Shown: positions 1-11,726, numbered from the stretch's first letter. The stretch is DNA of 51,600 nucleotides from Deltaproteobacteria bacterium (GCA_016218805.1 JACRCW010000033.1:1-51600); one strand, 5' to 3'. Made by a program: numbers and translations. The notes: a model not told the origin generated them from the sequence alone.

Positions 1-166
1 GAGCTGCACGCTGCCCACGGGCACGGAGATGGTGATGCCGGGTGACAACGTGACCGTGACGGTTGAGTTGATCACGCCGGTGGCCATGGAGAAGGAGCTG
101 CGGTTTGCCATCCGTGAGGGTGGCCGGACCGTGGGCGCCGGAGTCGTGGCGGAAGTGTTGGAGTGA
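1..166 (+). CDS. tuf: Elongation factor Tu, C-terminal end (partial)
   Basis: The frame open at the left edge encodes the last ~54 residues of EF-Tu and ends at TGA 164-166. Recognisable motifs are EMVMPGDN and [16 protein letters not shown], the hallmark of EF-Tu domain 3. EF-Tu delivers aminoacyl-tRNA to the ribosome in the cytoplasm. A tuf gene directly upstream of rpsJ is the usual start of the str/S10 junction in proteobacteria. The 5' part lies outside the window, so its start and regulation cannot be seen. Confidence 0.97.
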   Translation, partial: SCTLPTGTEMVMPGDNVTVTVELITPVAMEKELRFAIREGGRTVGAGVVAEVLE

Positions 167-220
167 TCAGGGCGCGGTTGCCTTTGGTTTCAGCAAGAAC
201 CGTTTGAGGAGGGCGTTTCA

Positions 221-529
<309 letters not shown>

Positions 530-542
530 GGCGGAGACGGCC

Positions 543-1175
543 ATGGCCAAGATCGACGTCGTTGATTTGGGGAACAAGAAGGTCGGGGACATGGAAGTGT
601 CCGACGACATTGTGGGCGCGCCCCTGAATTCTGCGCTCCTGTGGGAAGTGGTGCGCTGGCAGCAGGCCAAGAAGCGCCAGGGCACGCACAACACCAAGAC
701 GCGCTCTGAGGTGCACGGCACCAACAAGAAGCCGTACGCCCAGAAGCACACGGGCCGCGCGCGCATGGGTGACATCAAGACGCCGCTCAAGCCGGGTGGT
801 GCCATTGTGCTGGGCCCGCGCCCGCGCGACTACAGCTATCACCTGAACAAAAAGGTGAAGGCCGGCGCGCTGAAGGTGGCGCTTTCCCAGCTGGCGCGCG
901 AGAAGCGCCTCACCGTGATCAAGGCGTGGGACGTCACGGCGCCCCGCACCAAGGACGCGGAGACGGTGCTGGGCGCCCTGGGTGCCAAGCGCGCGCTGCT
1001 GGTGGACGTGAGCAACCAGAACCTCAAGAAGTCCGTCACCAACCTGCACGCGTACAAGTACGTCTCGCAGGGCGGCATCAACGTGTATGACCTGCTGAAG
1101 TTTGGGCACCTGGTCATCACGGAGACGGCGCTGAAGAACGTGGCCGCACGCCTGGCCGGAGGAACCCATGGCTGA
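543..1175 (+). CDS. rplD: 50S ribosomal protein L4
   Basis: This 210-residue L4 has the diagnostic central loop [16 protein letters not shown] and the GPRPRDYSY segment that lines the peptide exit tunnel. The frame opens further upstream at 513, but the ATG at 543 gives a normal L4 N terminus ([15 protein letters not shown]); the earlier start would overlap rpsJ. Its last 8 bases overlap the start of rplW, implying translational coupling. In most bacteria rplC lies between rpsJ and rplD; here it does not. Confidence 0.97.
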   Translation: MAKIDVVDLGNKKVGDMEVSDDIVGAPLNSALLWEVVRWQQAKKRQGTHNTKTRSEVHGTNKKPYAQKHTGRARMGDIKTPLKPGGAIVLGPRPRDYSYHLNKKVKAGALKVALSQLAREKRLTVIKAWDVTAPRTKDAETVLGALGAKRALLVDVSNQNLKKSVTNLHAYKYVSQGGINVYDLLKFGHLVITETALKNVAARLAGGTHG

Positions 1176-1467
1176 CCTCAAAGGCATCATCCGCCGCCCG
1201 CTCATCACGGAAAAGGCGCAGGCCATGAAGGCTGAAGCCAACAAGGTGGCCTTTGAGGTGCACCCTGACGCGACCAAGATCGACATCAAGTCGGCCATTG
1301 AGTCCGCGTTCAACGTGACCGTCCTCAGCGTCCGCACCATGGGCTTCCGCGGCAAGATCAAGCGCGTGGGCCGGAACATTGGCCAGCAGTCCAACTGGAA
1401 GAAGGCAGTCATCACCCTCAAGGAGGGTGATGAGATTGACGTGCTCGGGCAGGGCGCACAGGCCTGA
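1168..1467 (+). CDS. rplW: 50S ribosomal protein L23
   Basis: This is a 99-residue L23, the exit-tunnel rim protein that docks SRP and trigger factor. Typical features are the N-terminal IIRRPLITEKAQ and the C-terminal KKAVITLKEGDEIDV. The ATG lies inside the end of rplD (8-base overlap), and the GGAGG just upstream at 1158-1162 can serve as its ribosome site. Confidence 0.97.
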   Translation: MADLKGIIRRPLITEKAQAMKAEANKVAFEVHPDATKIDIKSAIESAFNVTVLSVRTMGFRGKIKRVGRNIGQQSNWKKAVITLKEGDEIDVLGQGAQA

Positions 1468-1545
1468 GCGGTAACCACGGGTTGAATCAACCTGCCGATA
1501 TCCGGCGCACACCGCACCGGGGCCATGGCAGGAGGTGAGTGGAAC

Positions 1546-2367
1546 ATGGGAATCAAGCGCTACAAACCAACCAGTGCCGCACGCCGGCTGACCACCGTGG
1601 CGGATTTCACTGAAATCACCGCGGACCGGCCGCACAAGAGCCTGTTGCAGACGCGCAAGCGCACGCACGGCCGCAACAACCAGGGCCGCATCACCGTGCG
1701 GTTCCGCGGCGGCGCGCACAAGAAGCGCTACCGCATGATTGACTTCCGCCGCGAGAAGCTGGGCATCCCGGCCAAGGTGGCGACGATTGAGTACGATCCC
1801 AACCGTTCCGCGCGCATTGCGCTGCTCTCCTACAAGGACGGCGAGAAGCGCTACATCCTGGCGCCGCTGGGCATGAACGTGGGTGACACCGTGATGAGCG
1901 GTGACACCGCGGACATCAAACCCGGCAACGCGCTGCCGCTCAAGGCCATCCCCATTGGCACCATCATCCACAACATTGAGATGAACCCGGGCGCCGGCGG
2001 CCAGATGTGCCGCGCCGCCGGTACGGGTGCGCAGCTGATGGCCAAGGAGGAAGGCGAGGCCCAGGTCCGCCTCCCGTCCGGTGAAGTCCGCAAGGTCCAC
2101 ATCAACTGCATGGCCACCATTGGCCAGGTGGGCAACCTGGACCATGAGAACATCCGCTGGGGCAAGGCGGGCGCCACGCGCTGGCGCGGCCGCATGCCGC
2201 ACAACCGCGGCGTGACCATGAACCCGGTGGACCACCCCATGGGCGGCGGCGAAGGCCGTTCCTCCGGTGGCCGGCACCCGTGCAGCCCCTGGGGCATGCT
2301 CACCAAGGGCCACAAGACCCGCAACAACAAGCGCACGGACGGCCGCATCATCAAGCGGCGCAAGTGA
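1546..2367 (+). CDS. rplB: 50S ribosomal protein L2
   Basis: L2 of 273 residues, the family's usual length. It begins [14 protein letters not shown] and contains the C-terminal [10 protein letters not shown] segment near the peptidyl-transferase centre. The ATG at 1546 is preferred over one at 1525 because a clear GGAGGTGA (1531-1538) sits 7 bases before it and the protein then starts at the conserved position. The 78 bases between rplW and this start contain no other gene. Confidence 0.97.
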   Translation: MGIKRYKPTSAARRLTTVADFTEITADRPHKSLLQTRKRTHGRNNQGRITVRFRGGAHKKRYRMIDFRREKLGIPAKVATIEYDPNRSARIALLSYKDGEKRYILAPLGMNVGDTVMSGDTADIKPGNALPLKAIPIGTIIHNIEMNPGAGGQMCRAAGTGAQLMAKEEGEAQVRLPSGEVRKVHINCMATIGQVGNLDHENIRWGKAGATRWRGRMPHNRGVTMNPVDHPMGGGEGRSSGGRHPCSPWGMLTKGHKTRNNKRTDGRIIKRRK

Positions 2368-2382
2368 GATTGGGAGTCACCA

Positions 2383-2676
2383 ATGCCTCGTTCAGTCAAG
2401 AAGGGCCCGTTCGTTGACACGCACCTCCAGAAGAAGGTGGAGGAGCTCAACCGCACCGGCCAGCGCAAGGTGATCAAGACCTGGTCGCGGCGCAGCACCA
2501 TCCTGCCGGAATTCGTGGGACACACCTTCGCGGTGCACAACGGGCGCAAGTTCATGCCCGTGTTTGTCAGCGAGAACATGGTGGGCCACAAGCTGGGGGA
2601 GTTTGCGGCAACCCGCACGTTCCACGGCCACACGGGCGACAAGAAGGTTGCTGCGCCGGCCGCCGGAAAGAAGTGA
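2383..2676 (+). CDS. rpsS: 30S ribosomal protein S19
   Basis: S19 of 97 residues with the family signature [11 protein letters not shown] at the N terminus and [14 protein letters not shown] near the C terminus. It contacts 16S rRNA in the 30S head together with S13. It lies 15 bases after rplB and 10 bases before rplV, in canonical S10-operon order. The short Ala-rich tail is ordinary variation. Confidence 0.97.
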   Translation: MPRSVKKGPFVDTHLQKKVEELNRTGQRKVIKTWSRRSTILPEFVGHTFAVHNGRKFMPVFVSENMVGHKLGEFAATRTFHGHTGDKKVAAPAAGKK

Positions 2677-2686
2677 GGAGCGGAAC

Positions 2687-3070
2687 ATGAGCAAGCGTGA
2701 AAGGGAGAAGTCAGCCCGGCGCCGCGAGGCGCACAAGGGGGAGCCCGCGCAGGCGTCCCTGAACAACTTCAAGATGAGCGCCCGGAAGATCCGCCAGGTG
2801 GCGGACAACCTCACGGGGTTGAGCGTGGCGGAAGCCATGAGCGCCCTGGCGTTTTCGCTCAAGGGCCCGGCCCGGCCGCTGCGCAAGCTCATTGCCTCCG
2901 CGGTGGCCAATGCGGAGCGCAAGGGCGGGGCGGACCTGGACGCGCTGAAGGTGCTGCGCGTGGAGGTCAACATGGGCACCCCCATGCGCCGGTTCATGCC
3001 GCGCGCGCAGGGGCGCGCCACGCGCATCAAGAAGCCCACGTCCCACGTCACCGTGTGGCTGGGCGAGTGA
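2687..3070 (+). CDS. rplV: 50S ribosomal protein L22
   Basis: L22 of 127 residues, slightly longer than the common 110 because of a basic N-terminal lead (MSKREREKSARRREAHKG). The core has the NNFKMSARKIRQVADNL and RRFMPRAQGRATRIKKPTSH motifs; the latter is the extended hairpin that reaches the exit tunnel. The ATG at 2687 follows a GAGGAG at 2675-2680. A longer open frame from 2564 would run through rpsS and is rejected. Confidence 0.96.
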   Translation: MSKREREKSARRREAHKGEPAQASLNNFKMSARKIRQVADNLTGLSVAEAMSALAFSLKGPARPLRKLIASAVANAERKGGADLDALKVLRVEVNMGTPMRRFMPRAQGRATRIKKPTSHVTVWLGE

Positions 3071-3118
3071 AGCAGGCGTAAACGTTTCTCAAGGATTTCT
3101 CTCCGTCCGGAGGATGCT

Positions 3119-3769
3119 GTGGGTCAGAAAGTCAATCCAAATGGGTTCCGGTTGGGCGTCATCCGCACCTGGGATTCCAAGTGGTTCCGCCAGCGGGGCT
3201 ACTCCAAGTGGCTCCATGAGGACATCAAGCTGCGTGAGTACATCCACGAAAAGCTGAAGTCCTCCGGCATCTCCCGCGTGGACATTGAGCGCGCCGCCAA
3301 CAAGTGCAAGATCAACGTGCACACCGCGCGGCCGGGCATTGTCATTGGCAAGAAGGGCGCCGGGATTGAGGGCCTGAAGAAGGACATCCAGAAGTTCACG
3401 GAGAACGAGGTTTTCCTGAACATCCACGAGGTCCGCAAGGCCGAGACGGATGCGCAGCTGGTGGCCGAGAACGTGGCCCAGCAGCTGGAGCGCCGCGTGG
3501 CGTTCCGCCGCGCCATGAAGAAGAGCATCCAGACGGCCATGAAGTTTGGTGCCAAGGGCATCCGCGTGGCGTGCTCCGGCCGCCTGGGCGGCGCGGAATT
3601 GGCGCGCTACGAGTGGTACCGCGAGGGGCGGGTGCCGTTGCACACGCTGCGCGCGGACATTGATTTCGGGTTCTCCGAGGCGAAGACCACCTACGGCGTC
3701 ATTGGCGTCAAGGTGTGGATCTTCAAGGGCGAAGTGCTGCCGCGCGGCGCCGCCCCGGCCCACAAGTGA
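3119..3769 (+). CDS. rpsC: 30S ribosomal protein S3
   Basis: S3 of 216 residues beginning (GTG) [18 protein letters not shown]. The KH domain is visible around residues 40-105 ([20 protein letters not shown]), followed by the C-terminal domain with [21 protein letters not shown]3 lines the mRNA entry channel. The GTG start is set by the invariant N terminus and by GGAGG at 3109-3113. It is separated from rplV by 48 bases. Confidence 0.97.
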   Translation: MGQKVNPNGFRLGVIRTWDSKWFRQRGYSKWLHEDIKLREYIHEKLKSSGISRVDIERAANKCKINVHTARPGIVIGKKGAGIEGLKKDIQKFTENEVFLNIHEVRKAETDAQLVAENVAQQLERRVAFRRAMKKSIQTAMKFGAKGIRVACSGRLGGAELARYEWYREGRVPLHTLRADIDFGFSEAKTTYGVIGVKVWIFKGEVLPRGAAPAHK

Positions 3770-3792
3770 ATCAGCAGTAGAGGAGCAGAACC

Positions 3793-4209
3793 ATGTTGCA
3801 GCCATCCAGGAGCAAGTGGCGCAAGCAGAGCAAGGGACGCGCACGCGGGGTTGCCACCCGTGGCAACTCGCTGGCGTTTGGTGACTTTGGGATGCAGGCC
3901 GTTGAAGGCGGCCGCGTCACGCAGCGCCAGATTGAGGCGGCCCGTATTGCCATGTCCCGCCACGTCAAGCGCGGCGGCAAGATCTGGATCCGGATTTTCC
4001 CGGACAAGCCCATTGTGAAGAAGCCCGCGGAGACCCGCATGGGTCACGGCAAGGGGCCGGTGGAGTACTACGTGGCCGTCGTGAAGCCCGGCCGCATCCT
4101 CTATGAGATGGAGGGCGTGGCGGAGGACATTGCGAAGGAAGCGTTCCGCCTGGCGGGGCACAAGCTGAATGTCAAGACGCGCCTGGTCTCGCGTCACACG
4201 GACGAGTGA
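3793..4209 (+). CDS. rplP: 50S ribosomal protein L16
   Basis: L16 of 138 residues with the standard [15 protein letters not shown] start and the [20 protein letters not shown] and [13 protein letters not shown] motifs. L16 supports A-site tRNA binding on the 50S subunit. An AGGAG at 3780-3784 precedes the ATG by 8 bases. Position between rpsC and rpmC is canonical. Confidence 0.97.
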   Translation: MLQPSRSKWRKQSKGRARGVATRGNSLAFGDFGMQAVEGGRVTQRQIEAARIAMSRHVKRGGKIWIRIFPDKPIVKKPAETRMGHGKGPVEYYVAVVKPGRILYEMEGVAEDIAKEAFRLAGHKLNVKTRLVSRHTDE

Positions 4210-4223
4210 GAGGAGAGGCGGCC

Positions 4224-4448
4224 ATGGCGACGAAGAACGAGCTCAGGGAAAAGAGCGGCGAGGAGCTGGCGCAGCATGAGGCGGAGCTCCGCAAGGGCAT
4301 TGCCGACGCGCAGTACAAGCACGCCACCCGGCAGCTGGAGGACACCGCGTCCATCCGCCGCCAGAAGCGCGAGCTGGCCCAGCTGCTGACGGTGAAGACC
4401 GAGAAGGCCCGCGGGATCACGACGACGAAGAAGACGGAGAAGAAGTGA
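4224..4448 (+). CDS. rpmC: 50S ribosomal protein L29
   Basis: Small two-helix L29 (74 residues) with the typical LREKSGEELAQHEAELRKG and RRQKRELAQLLTV patterns, then a Lys/Thr tail. The ATG at 4224 follows AGGAGAGG at 4211-4218. Its TGA overlaps the ATG of rpsQ (TGATG), so the two are probably translationally coupled. L29 lies near the exit tunnel next to L23. Confidence 0.95.
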   Translation: MATKNELREKSGEELAQHEAELRKGIADAQYKHATRQLEDTASIRRQKRELAQLLTVKTEKARGITTTKKTEKK

Positions 4449-4741
4449 TGGTGGAAACCCCCAAGACCCCCGAGAGCTCCACCGCGCGCCGCAACAAGCG
4501 GACGCTCGTGGGCGTGGTCACCTCCGACAAGATGGCCAAGACCATCACCGTGGAAGTCACCCGGCTGGTCAAGCACGCCACGTACGGCAAGTACGTGCGG
4601 CGCCGTGCGCGCTTCAAGGCGCATGACGAGCGCAGCGAGGCCAAGATGGGCGACACCGTGATGGTGGTGGAATGCGCCCCCCTCAGCCGCACCAAGCGGT
4701 GGCGGCTGCAGAAGGTGCTGAGCAAGGCCGTGGAGCGCTGA
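4448..4741 (+). CDS. rpsQ: 30S ribosomal protein S17
   Basis: S17 of 97 residues. After a short Pro/Thr-rich N-terminal lead it has RTLVGVVTSDKMAKTITVEV and KYVRRRARFKAHDE, the OB-fold core of the family. The start is taken as the ATG at 4448 that overlaps the rpmC stop; a GTG three bases earlier is also possible. The 103 bases after it, before rplN, hold no gene but include a small hairpin (CCGTCA/TGACGG, 4808-4822). Confidence 0.95.
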   Translation: MVETPKTPESSTARRNKRTLVGVVTSDKMAKTITVEVTRLVKHATYGKYVRRRARFKAHDERSEAKMGDTVMVVECAPLSRTKRWRLQKVLSKAVER

Positions 4742-4844
4742 GGCGCACCAGGGCGGGGCTACGGCACGGATGCGGCCGCGCGCGGGATGCGGGCGGCACG
4801 GGATGACCCGTCAGGATGACGGAAGGCAGTGAAGGAGAAGTGTC

Positions 4845-5213
4845 ATGATCCAGACAAGCACGGTCCTTGATGTGGCCGACAACAGCGGTGCCAAGAGCGT
4901 CATGTGCATCAAGGTGCTGGGTGGCTCCAAGCGCAAGTACGCCGGCGTGGGAGACGTGATTGTGGTCTCCGTCAAGGAAGCCACCGCCACTGCCAAGGTG
5001 AAGAAGGGCGAGGTGATGAAGGCCGTGGTGGTGCGGACCCGCAAGGAGACCGCGCGCACCGACGGGACCTACATCCGGTTTGACGGCAACTCCGCCGTGC
5101 TGCTCAACGCGCAGCTGGAACCGGTGGGCACCCGCATCTTTGGGCCGGTGGCCCGTGAGCTGCGCGCCAAGAAGTTCATGAAGATCATCTCGCTGGCCCC
5201 TGAAGTCCTGTGA
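4845..5213 (+). CDS. rplN: 50S ribosomal protein L14
   Basis: L14 of 122 residues, exact family length, starting [17 protein letters not shown] and containing [11 protein letters not shown] and [11 protein letters not shown]. It binds at the 30S interface. Ribosome site AAGGAG at 4830-4835. It opens the spc-operon part of the cluster, but no separate promoter is obvious in the 103-base gap upstream. Confidence 0.98.
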   Translation: MIQTSTVLDVADNSGAKSVMCIKVLGGSKRKYAGVGDVIVVSVKEATATAKVKKGEVMKAVVVRTRKETARTDGTYIRFDGNSAVLLNAQLEPVGTRIFGPVARELRAKKFMKIISLAPEVL

Positions 5214-5237
5214 CCGGCGAAGCCAAGGAATGACGCC

Positions 5238-5564
5238 ATGAAGATCCGCAAGAATGACACGGTGAAGGTCCTGTCCGGGCAGCACAAGGGCAAGACGGCC
5301 AAGGTGCTGGAGGTCCTCCCGGATGAAGGCTACGTCCGCCTGGAGGCGGTGGGGACGGTGAAGAAGCACCTCAAGCCCAACCGGTCCAACAAGAACCCGC
5401 AGGGCGGCATTGTGGAGATGCAGGCGCTCATCCACATCTCCAAGGTGGCGCTGGTGACCCCCAAGAGCGCCACGCCGGTGCGCGTGGGCTACCGCCTCAC
5501 GGATGACGGGAAGAAGCTCCGCGTCGCCCGCGGCAAGAAGACCAAGCTGGAAGCGATTGACTGA
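5238..5564 (+). CDS. rplX: 50S ribosomal protein L24
   Basis: L24 of 108 residues with an N-terminal KOW motif ([20 protein letters not shown]) and the conserved [19 protein letters not shown] segment. L24 is an early assembly initiator at the tunnel exit. It lies 24 bases after rplN and is followed by 66 bases before the rplE start. Confidence 0.97.
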   Translation: MKIRKNDTVKVLSGQHKGKTAKVLEVLPDEGYVRLEAVGTVKKHLKPNRSNKNPQGGIVEMQALIHISKVALVTPKSATPVRVGYRLTDDGKKLRVARGKKTKLEAID

Positions 5565-5630
5565 TCGACGCGTTTTGTGCAAGGTGCCGCCCCCCCGGAA
5601 TCCGGGCGCGGTGACGGTGAGAGGTTGACC

Positions 5631-6401
5631 ATGTCGGAAGAGAAGAAGGGCCACGAGAAAGCAGCCAAGCCCGCCGCGGCCGACAAGCCCGCGGCCGAGA
5701 AGGCCGCCAAGGCGGACAAGCCCGCCGGCGGCGGTGAGAAGGCCGCCAAGGCCCAGGCGCCCGAGAAGGCCGCCAAGGCCAAGAAGGGCAAGGGCGGCGG
5801 CAAGGATGACGGCACCGCGCAGGTGCAGCGCCAGGCCGGCCTGCAGGCCAAGCCCCCCAAGCCCCCGCGCCTCAAGGGCTTCTTTGAGAAGGAAGTGGTG
5901 AAGCTCCTGCAGAAGGAGTTCAACTACAAGAACCCCATGCAGGTGCCCCGCGTCACCAAGGTGGTGGTGAACATGGGCCTGGGTGAGGCGGTGGCCAATC
6001 CCAAGATCATTGAGTTTGGTGAGCAGGAAATGATGGCGCTCACCGGCCAGAAGGCCATTGTCACCCGCTCCAAGAAGTCCATTGCCAACTTCAAGCTGCG
6101 CGAGAACCTGCCCATTGGCGTGATGGTGACGCTGCGGCGCGCGCATATGTGGGAGTTCCTGGACCGCCTGATGAACATTGCGCTGCCCCGCGTGCGTGAC
6201 TTCCGCGGCGTCTCCGCCAAGGGTTTTGACGGCCAGGGCAACTACACGCTCGGCATCCGCGAGCACATCATCTTCCCCGAGGTCAACGTCGACAAGATGG
6301 ACAAGATCAAGGGCATGAACATTTCCATTGTCACCACGGCCAGGACGGACGCGGAAGCGCGGGCGCTGCTCGCACACCTCGGCATGCCGTTCCGCAAGTG
6401 A
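5631..6401 (+). CDS. rplE: 50S ribosomal protein L5 with Ala/Lys-rich N-terminal extension
   Basis: The protein is 256 residues, against about 180 for ordinary L5. Residues ~80-256 are a normal L5: [32 protein letters not shown] and [15 protein letters not shown] are clear. Residues 1-79 are an added segment of Ala, Lys, Pro and Gly ([10 protein letters not shown] followed by repeated EKAAKA-like units), probably disordered and positively charged. The ATG at 5631 follows GAGAGG at 5619-5624. No Met follows until the L5 core has begun, so the extension appears to be translated, unless a non-ATG internal start is used. L5 binds 5S rRNA and P-site tRNA. Confidence 0.95.
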   Translation: MSEEKKGHEKAAKPAAADKPAAEKAAKADKPAGGGEKAAKAQAPEKAAKAKKGKGGGKDDGTAQVQRQAGLQAKPPKPPRLKGFFEKEVVKLLQKEFNYKNPMQVPRVTKVVVNMGLGEAVANPKIIEFGEQEMMALTGQKAIVTRSKKSIANFKLRENLPIGVMVTLRRAHMWEFLDRLMNIALPRVRDFRGVSAKGFDGQGNYTLGIREHIIFPEVNVDKMDKIKGMNISIVTTARTDAEARALLAHLGMPFRK

Positions 6402-6412
6402 GAGAGTGCTGA

Positions 6413-6598
6413 ATGTCCACCACCGCTGATTTCGCTGCCATCGGCAAGAAGAAGAAGTTCAAGGTGCGGGAATACAACCGCTGCCTCGTGTGTGGCCGGT
6501 CGCGCGCGTACCTGCGTACGTTCGCCATGTGCCGCATGTGCTTCCGCAAGCGCTCCCTGGCGGGTGAAGTTCCCGGCGTGGTCAAGGCGTCCTGGTGA
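6413..6598 (+). CDS. rpsZ: 30S ribosomal protein S14, zinc-binding type
   Basis: Short S14 (61 residues) with the zinc ribbon CLVCG ... CRMCF, the C+ type of S14. The family needs the metal for fold stability. The usual long zinc-free S14 is not in the window. It lies 11 bases after rplE and 26 bases before rpsH, in the normal spc-operon position. Confidence 0.97.
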   Translation: MSTTADFAAIGKKKKFKVREYNRCLVCGRSRAYLRTFAMCRMCFRKRSLAGEVPGVVKASW

Positions 6599-6624
6599 AC
6601 GGCAAGGATTGAGAGGATATCAAG

Positions 6625-7023
6625 ATGACGAGCACCGACCCCATCGCCGATTTCACCACCCGCATCCGCAACGCGCAGAAGGCGGGTCACGCCTCCTTCA
6701 AGGTTCCCGCGTCCCGCATCAAGCTCAAGATCGCCGAGATTCTGCGCGACGAGGGCTACCTGGGCGACGTGGCGCAGGAAGGCACCGGCCCCACCCGCAA
6801 GCTGGTGGTGCACCTCAAGTATGACAAGGAGCGCGTGGGCGTCATTGACGGCATCCAGCGCGTGTCCACGCCGGGCATGCGGGTGTACCGCGGCCATGAT
6901 GACCTGGCCGAGGTCCGCGGCGGCATGGGCATGGCCATCCTGTCCACCAACAAGGGCCTGATGACGGACAAGCAGGCGCGCGCTGAGAAGGTTGGCGGCG
7001 AGCTGCTGCTCCGGGTCTGGTGA
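6625..7023 (+). CDS. rpsH: 30S ribosomal protein S8
   Basis: S8 of 132 residues with the conserved start TDPIADFTTRIRNAQ, the middle RVSTPGMRVYRG and the C-terminal GMGMAILSTNKGLMTD. S8 is a primary 16S rRNA binder and the translational repressor of the spc operon in E. coli; whether it regulates this cluster cannot be seen. Ribosome site GAGAGGA at 6611-6617. Confidence 0.97.
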   Translation: MTSTDPIADFTTRIRNAQKAGHASFKVPASRIKLKIAEILRDEGYLGDVAQEGTGPTRKLVVHLKYDKERVGVIDGIQRVSTPGMRVYRGHDDLAEVRGGMGMAILSTNKGLMTDKQARAEKVGGELLLRVW

Positions 7024-7078
7024 GCGGTTTTACCTGGTCTTTTCCCGGCGCGTGCCGGGCGGTTTCACGGAGACGGTC

Positions 7079-7618
7079 ATGTCCCGCATTGGAAAGCAGC
7101 CGGTGGCCATTCCTGACAAGGTCAAGGTGACCATCAGCGGCCAGAACGTGAAGGTGGAAGGTCCCAAGGGGAAGCTGGACTTCTCCGTGAATCCCCGCGC
7201 CAAGGTGGCCGTGAGCGGCAAGGAGATCATCATCTCCCGCGTGAATGAAGAGCGCGAAACCCGCGCGGTGCACGGGCTGACGCGCGCCATTGTGGCCAAC
7301 ATGGTCAAGGGCGTGTCCACCGGGTTCCACCGCGGCATGGAGATCAACGGCGTGGGGTTCCGCGCTGAGGTCAAGGGCCAGAGCATCACGCTGACGGTGG
7401 GCTACAGCCACCCGGTGGAGTTCCCGCTGCCCCCCGGCATCACCGCTGAGGTGGAAAAGCAGACCAAGCTGACCCTGCACGGCGCGGACAAGCAGTTGCT
7501 GGGCGCCACGGTGGCCAAGCTGCGCGCGGTCCGTCCGCCGGAGCCCTACAAGGGCAAGGGCATCAAGTACACGGAAGAACACATCATCCGGAAGGAAGGC
7601 AAGACGGGCGCAGGTTGA
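7079..7618 (+). CDS. rplF: 50S ribosomal protein L6
   Basis: L6 of 179 residues, exact family length: SRIGKQPVAIPDKVKV at the N terminus and PEPYKGKGIKYTEEHI at the C terminus. The ATG at 7079 gives the standard start; the frame opens earlier, inside rpsH, without a better initiation site. L6 sits near the factor-binding site of the 50S subunit. Confidence 0.97.
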   Translation: MSRIGKQPVAIPDKVKVTISGQNVKVEGPKGKLDFSVNPRAKVAVSGKEIIISRVNEERETRAVHGLTRAIVANMVKGVSTGFHRGMEINGVGFRAEVKGQSITLTVGYSHPVEFPLPPGITAEVEKQTKLTLHGADKQLLGATVAKLRAVRPPEPYKGKGIKYTEEHIIRKEGKTGAG

Positions 7619-7648
7619 TGCGAAAACCGTTGCTTTCCAGGAGCTCCC

Positions 7649-8029
7649 ATGTTGTCCATCAAGAATCTCCGCAAGCGTAATCCCAAGGTGGCCGCCCGGA
7701 TGCGGCGCAAGGTCACCATCCGCAAGCGCGTGCGCGGCACCACTGAGCGCCCCCGCCTGGCGGTGTTCAAGAGCGCGCGCCACATCTACGCCCAGGTCAT
7801 TGACGACACGTCAGGCCGGACGCTGGTGGCCGCCTCCACGCTGGACAAGGAGCTGCGCGGCAAGAAGATGAAGAAGATGGAAGCGGCCAAGGCGGTGGGT
7901 GCGCTGGTGGCGGAACGCTCCAAGGCGAAGAACCTGGGCGCGGTGGTGTTTGACCGCAACGGGTTCCTCTACCACGGCCGCGTGAAGTCACTGGCGGATG
8001 GCGCACGTGAAAAGGGCTTGAGCTTCTGA
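7649..8029 (+). CDS. rplR: 50S ribosomal protein L18
   Basis: L18 of 126 residues with [20 protein letters not shown] and the C-terminal [20 protein letters not shown]. It binds 5S rRNA with L5. Ribosome site AGGAG at 7639-7643, 5 bases before the ATG. Order rplF-rplR-rpsE is canonical. Confidence 0.97.
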   Translation: MLSIKNLRKRNPKVAARMRRKVTIRKRVRGTTERPRLAVFKSARHIYAQVIDDTSGRTLVAASTLDKELRGKKMKKMEAAKAVGALVAERSKAKNLGAVVFDRNGFLYHGRVKSLADGAREKGLSF

Positions 8030-8088
8030 GCGGAGCGGGCCGGTAACGAACGGATTTGTTCGCCCGCACAGGGCGCTTTGGGTGGAAC

Positions 8089-8655
8089 GTGGCTGAGACA
8101 GAGCAGGGCAAGAAGAATCGCGGTGGCACGGCGGCCCTGGTGGCCGCGGCGAGCATTGACCGCGGTGGCGACGACGGCGGCGACGAGCTCATTGACCGCG
8201 TGGTGCACATCAACCGCGTGGCCAAGGTGGTCAAGGGCGGCCGGCGGTTCAGCTTCAGCGCGCTGGTCGTGGTGGGTGATGGCGCCGGCCGGGTGGGCGT
8301 GGGTCTGGGCAAGGCCAATGAGGTCCCGGAAGCCATCCGCAAGGGGACCGAGCAGGCCCGCAAGAGCATGTTCACCGTGGCGCTCAAGGGCTCCAGCATC
8401 CCGCACGCCGTCAAGGGTCACTTTGGCGCGGGCCTGGTGGTGCTCCGCCCGGCGGCAGACGGCACCGGCGTGATTGCCGGTGGCGCGGTCCGCGCGGTGG
8501 TGGAGAGCGCGGGCGTGTCCAACATCCTGACCAAGAGCCTGGGGTCAGACAACCCGTACAACGTGGTCAACGCCACCATTGAAGCGCTCAAGAGCCTGCG
8601 CTCAGCGGAAGCGCACGCGGCGCGCCGCGGGCGCACCGTGGAAGCCAAGGCCTGA
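8089..8655 (+). CDS. rpsE: 30S ribosomal protein S5
   Basis: S5 of 188 residues (GTG start). The double-stranded RNA-binding domain is clear ([20 protein letters not shown]), as are [20 protein letters not shown] and [17 protein letters not shown]. The N terminus carries about 20 extra residues rich in Gly, Asp and Ala. The frame extends upstream to 8056, but the GTG at 8089 with GGTGGA at 8081-8086 is the more plausible start. S5 contributes to decoding accuracy. Confidence 0.95.
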   Translation: MAETEQGKKNRGGTAALVAAASIDRGGDDGGDELIDRVVHINRVAKVVKGGRRFSFSALVVVGDGAGRVGVGLGKANEVPEAIRKGTEQARKSMFTVALKGSSIPHAVKGHFGAGLVVLRPAADGTGVIAGGAVRAVVESAGVSNILTKSLGSDNPYNVVNATIEALKSLRSAEAHAARRGRTVEAKA

Positions 8656-8669
8656 GGGAGTAGCCCGTC

Positions 8670-8906
8670 ATGACCACGTCTACCAAGATTGTTGTGAAGC
8701 AGGTCCGCAGCATCATCTGCTGCTCGGAACGCCAGCGGCTGACGCTCAAGGGGCTGGGCCTCAAGCGCATTGGCCACACGGTGGAACTGCCGGACACGCC
8801 GGCCATCCGCGGAATGATCATCAAGGTGCAGCACCTGCTGGACGTGGCCGTCAAGGACGGCGCGCCCAAGCTGACTGGTGCGCGCCACCGCAACAAGAAG
8901 TCCTGA
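8670..8906 (+). CDS. rpmD: 50S ribosomal protein L30
   Basis: L30 of 78 residues with the family pattern [20 protein letters not shown] then [22 protein letters not shown]. It is slightly longer than the common 60 because of a basic C-terminal tail. It lies 14 bases after rpsE; L30 is lost in some bacteria but kept here in its usual place. Confidence 0.95.
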   Translation: MTTSTKIVVKQVRSIICCSERQRLTLKGLGLKRIGHTVELPDTPAIRGMIIKVQHLLDVAVKDGAPKLTGARHRNKKS

Positions 8907-8942
8907 CGGTCCCTTCAGGGAACGGTTGAGAGGCCAGACGCC

Positions 8943-9401
8943 ATGGTGTTCATTGGATTGCACAACCTGAAGGCGCCCAAGGGCGCGCACAAGAAGGTCA
9001 CCCGCCTGGGCCGCGGCGAAAGCAGCGGCCACGGCAAGACCTCCGGCCGCGGCAATAAGGGCCAGAAGGCGCGCAAGAGCGGCCAGGTCCGCATTGGTTT
9101 TGAGGGCGGGCAGATGCCCATCCAGCGCCGGACTCCCAAGCGCGGGTTCAAGAACCCGTTCCGCAAGGAGTACGCGGTGGTGAACGTGGGCGCCCTGGCC
9201 GAGCACTTCAAGGCGGACGCGGTGGTGGACCTGGCGGCCCTCAAGCAGAGCGGGCTGGTGAAGGCGGCGCTGGACGGCATCAAGGTGCTGGGCCACGGCG
9301 ACATCAAGCACGCGCTGACTGTGAAAGCGCACCGGTTCTCCACCAGTGCCCGCGAGAAGATCGAGAAGGCCGGCGGCAAGATCGAGATCATCGCGGGTTG
9401 A
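8943..9401 (+). CDS. rplO: 50S ribosomal protein L15
   Basis: L15 of 152 residues: glycine-rich N-terminal arm ([20 protein letters not shown]), then [17 protein letters not shown], and the C-terminal [16 protein letters not shown] signature. Ribosome site TTGAGAGG precedes the ATG. It lies directly before secY, as in most spc operons. Confidence 0.97.
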   Translation: MVFIGLHNLKAPKGAHKKVTRLGRGESSGHGKTSGRGNKGQKARKSGQVRIGFEGGQMPIQRRTPKRGFKNPFRKEYAVVNVGALAEHFKADAVVDLAALKQSGLVKAALDGIKVLGHGDIKHALTVKAHRFSTSAREKIEKAGGKIEIIAG

Positions 9402-9450
9402 GCGTTCCCGGGTGGCCGCTGAGCAGGCGGCCGGAACAGGGAGTCTGTCG

Positions 9451-11453
<2,003 letters not shown>

Positions 11454-11513
11454 CGCAGGTGGACCGCGCAGGCCGGCAGAGAAGCAGCCGGGATCCGTTC
11501 AGCGAGATACCGC

Positions 11514-11542
11514 TTGAACCCGCGCACCAGTTTTGATAGCTT
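11514..11542 (+). promoter_or_regulatory. Candidate sigma-70-type promoter for rpmJ-rpsM-rpsK
   Basis: TTGAAC (11514-11519) and TAGCTT (11537-11542) are separated by 17 bases in the adk-rpmJ gap and followed by CCGCGCCCC. The -35 box matches consensus in 5 of 6 positions; the -10 is weaker. The downstream leader has two small hairpins, CCCC/GGGG (11548-11559) and TCCCC/GGGGA (11575-11593). This is a sequence-pattern prediction only. Confidence 0.5.
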
Positions 11543-11612
11543 CCGCGCCCCATTTGGGGTGGTGTGTCTTCAAGTCCCCGGAATCCAAGGGGAATACGGT
11601 TGGGAGCGGGCC

Positions 11613-11726
11613 ATGAAGGTGAGAGCGTCGGTGAAGAAGATCTGTGACAAGTGCAAGGTGATCAAGCGCGGCGGCGTCGTGCGCGTCATCTGCAAAGAAG
11701 TCCGGCACAAGCAGCGCCAGGGCTGA
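11613..11726 (+). CDS. rpmJ: 50S ribosomal protein L36, zinc-binding type
   Basis: L36 of 37 residues ([20 protein letters not shown] then [13 protein letters not shown]). It carries the CxxC...C...H zinc-ribbon set, so it is the zinc form. It opens the alpha-operon part of the cluster and lies 159 bases after adk. The frame extends upstream to 11514 but only the ATG at 11613 gives the family's N terminus. Confidence 0.97.
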   Translation: MKVRASVKKICDKCKVIKRGGVVRVICKEVRHKQRQG

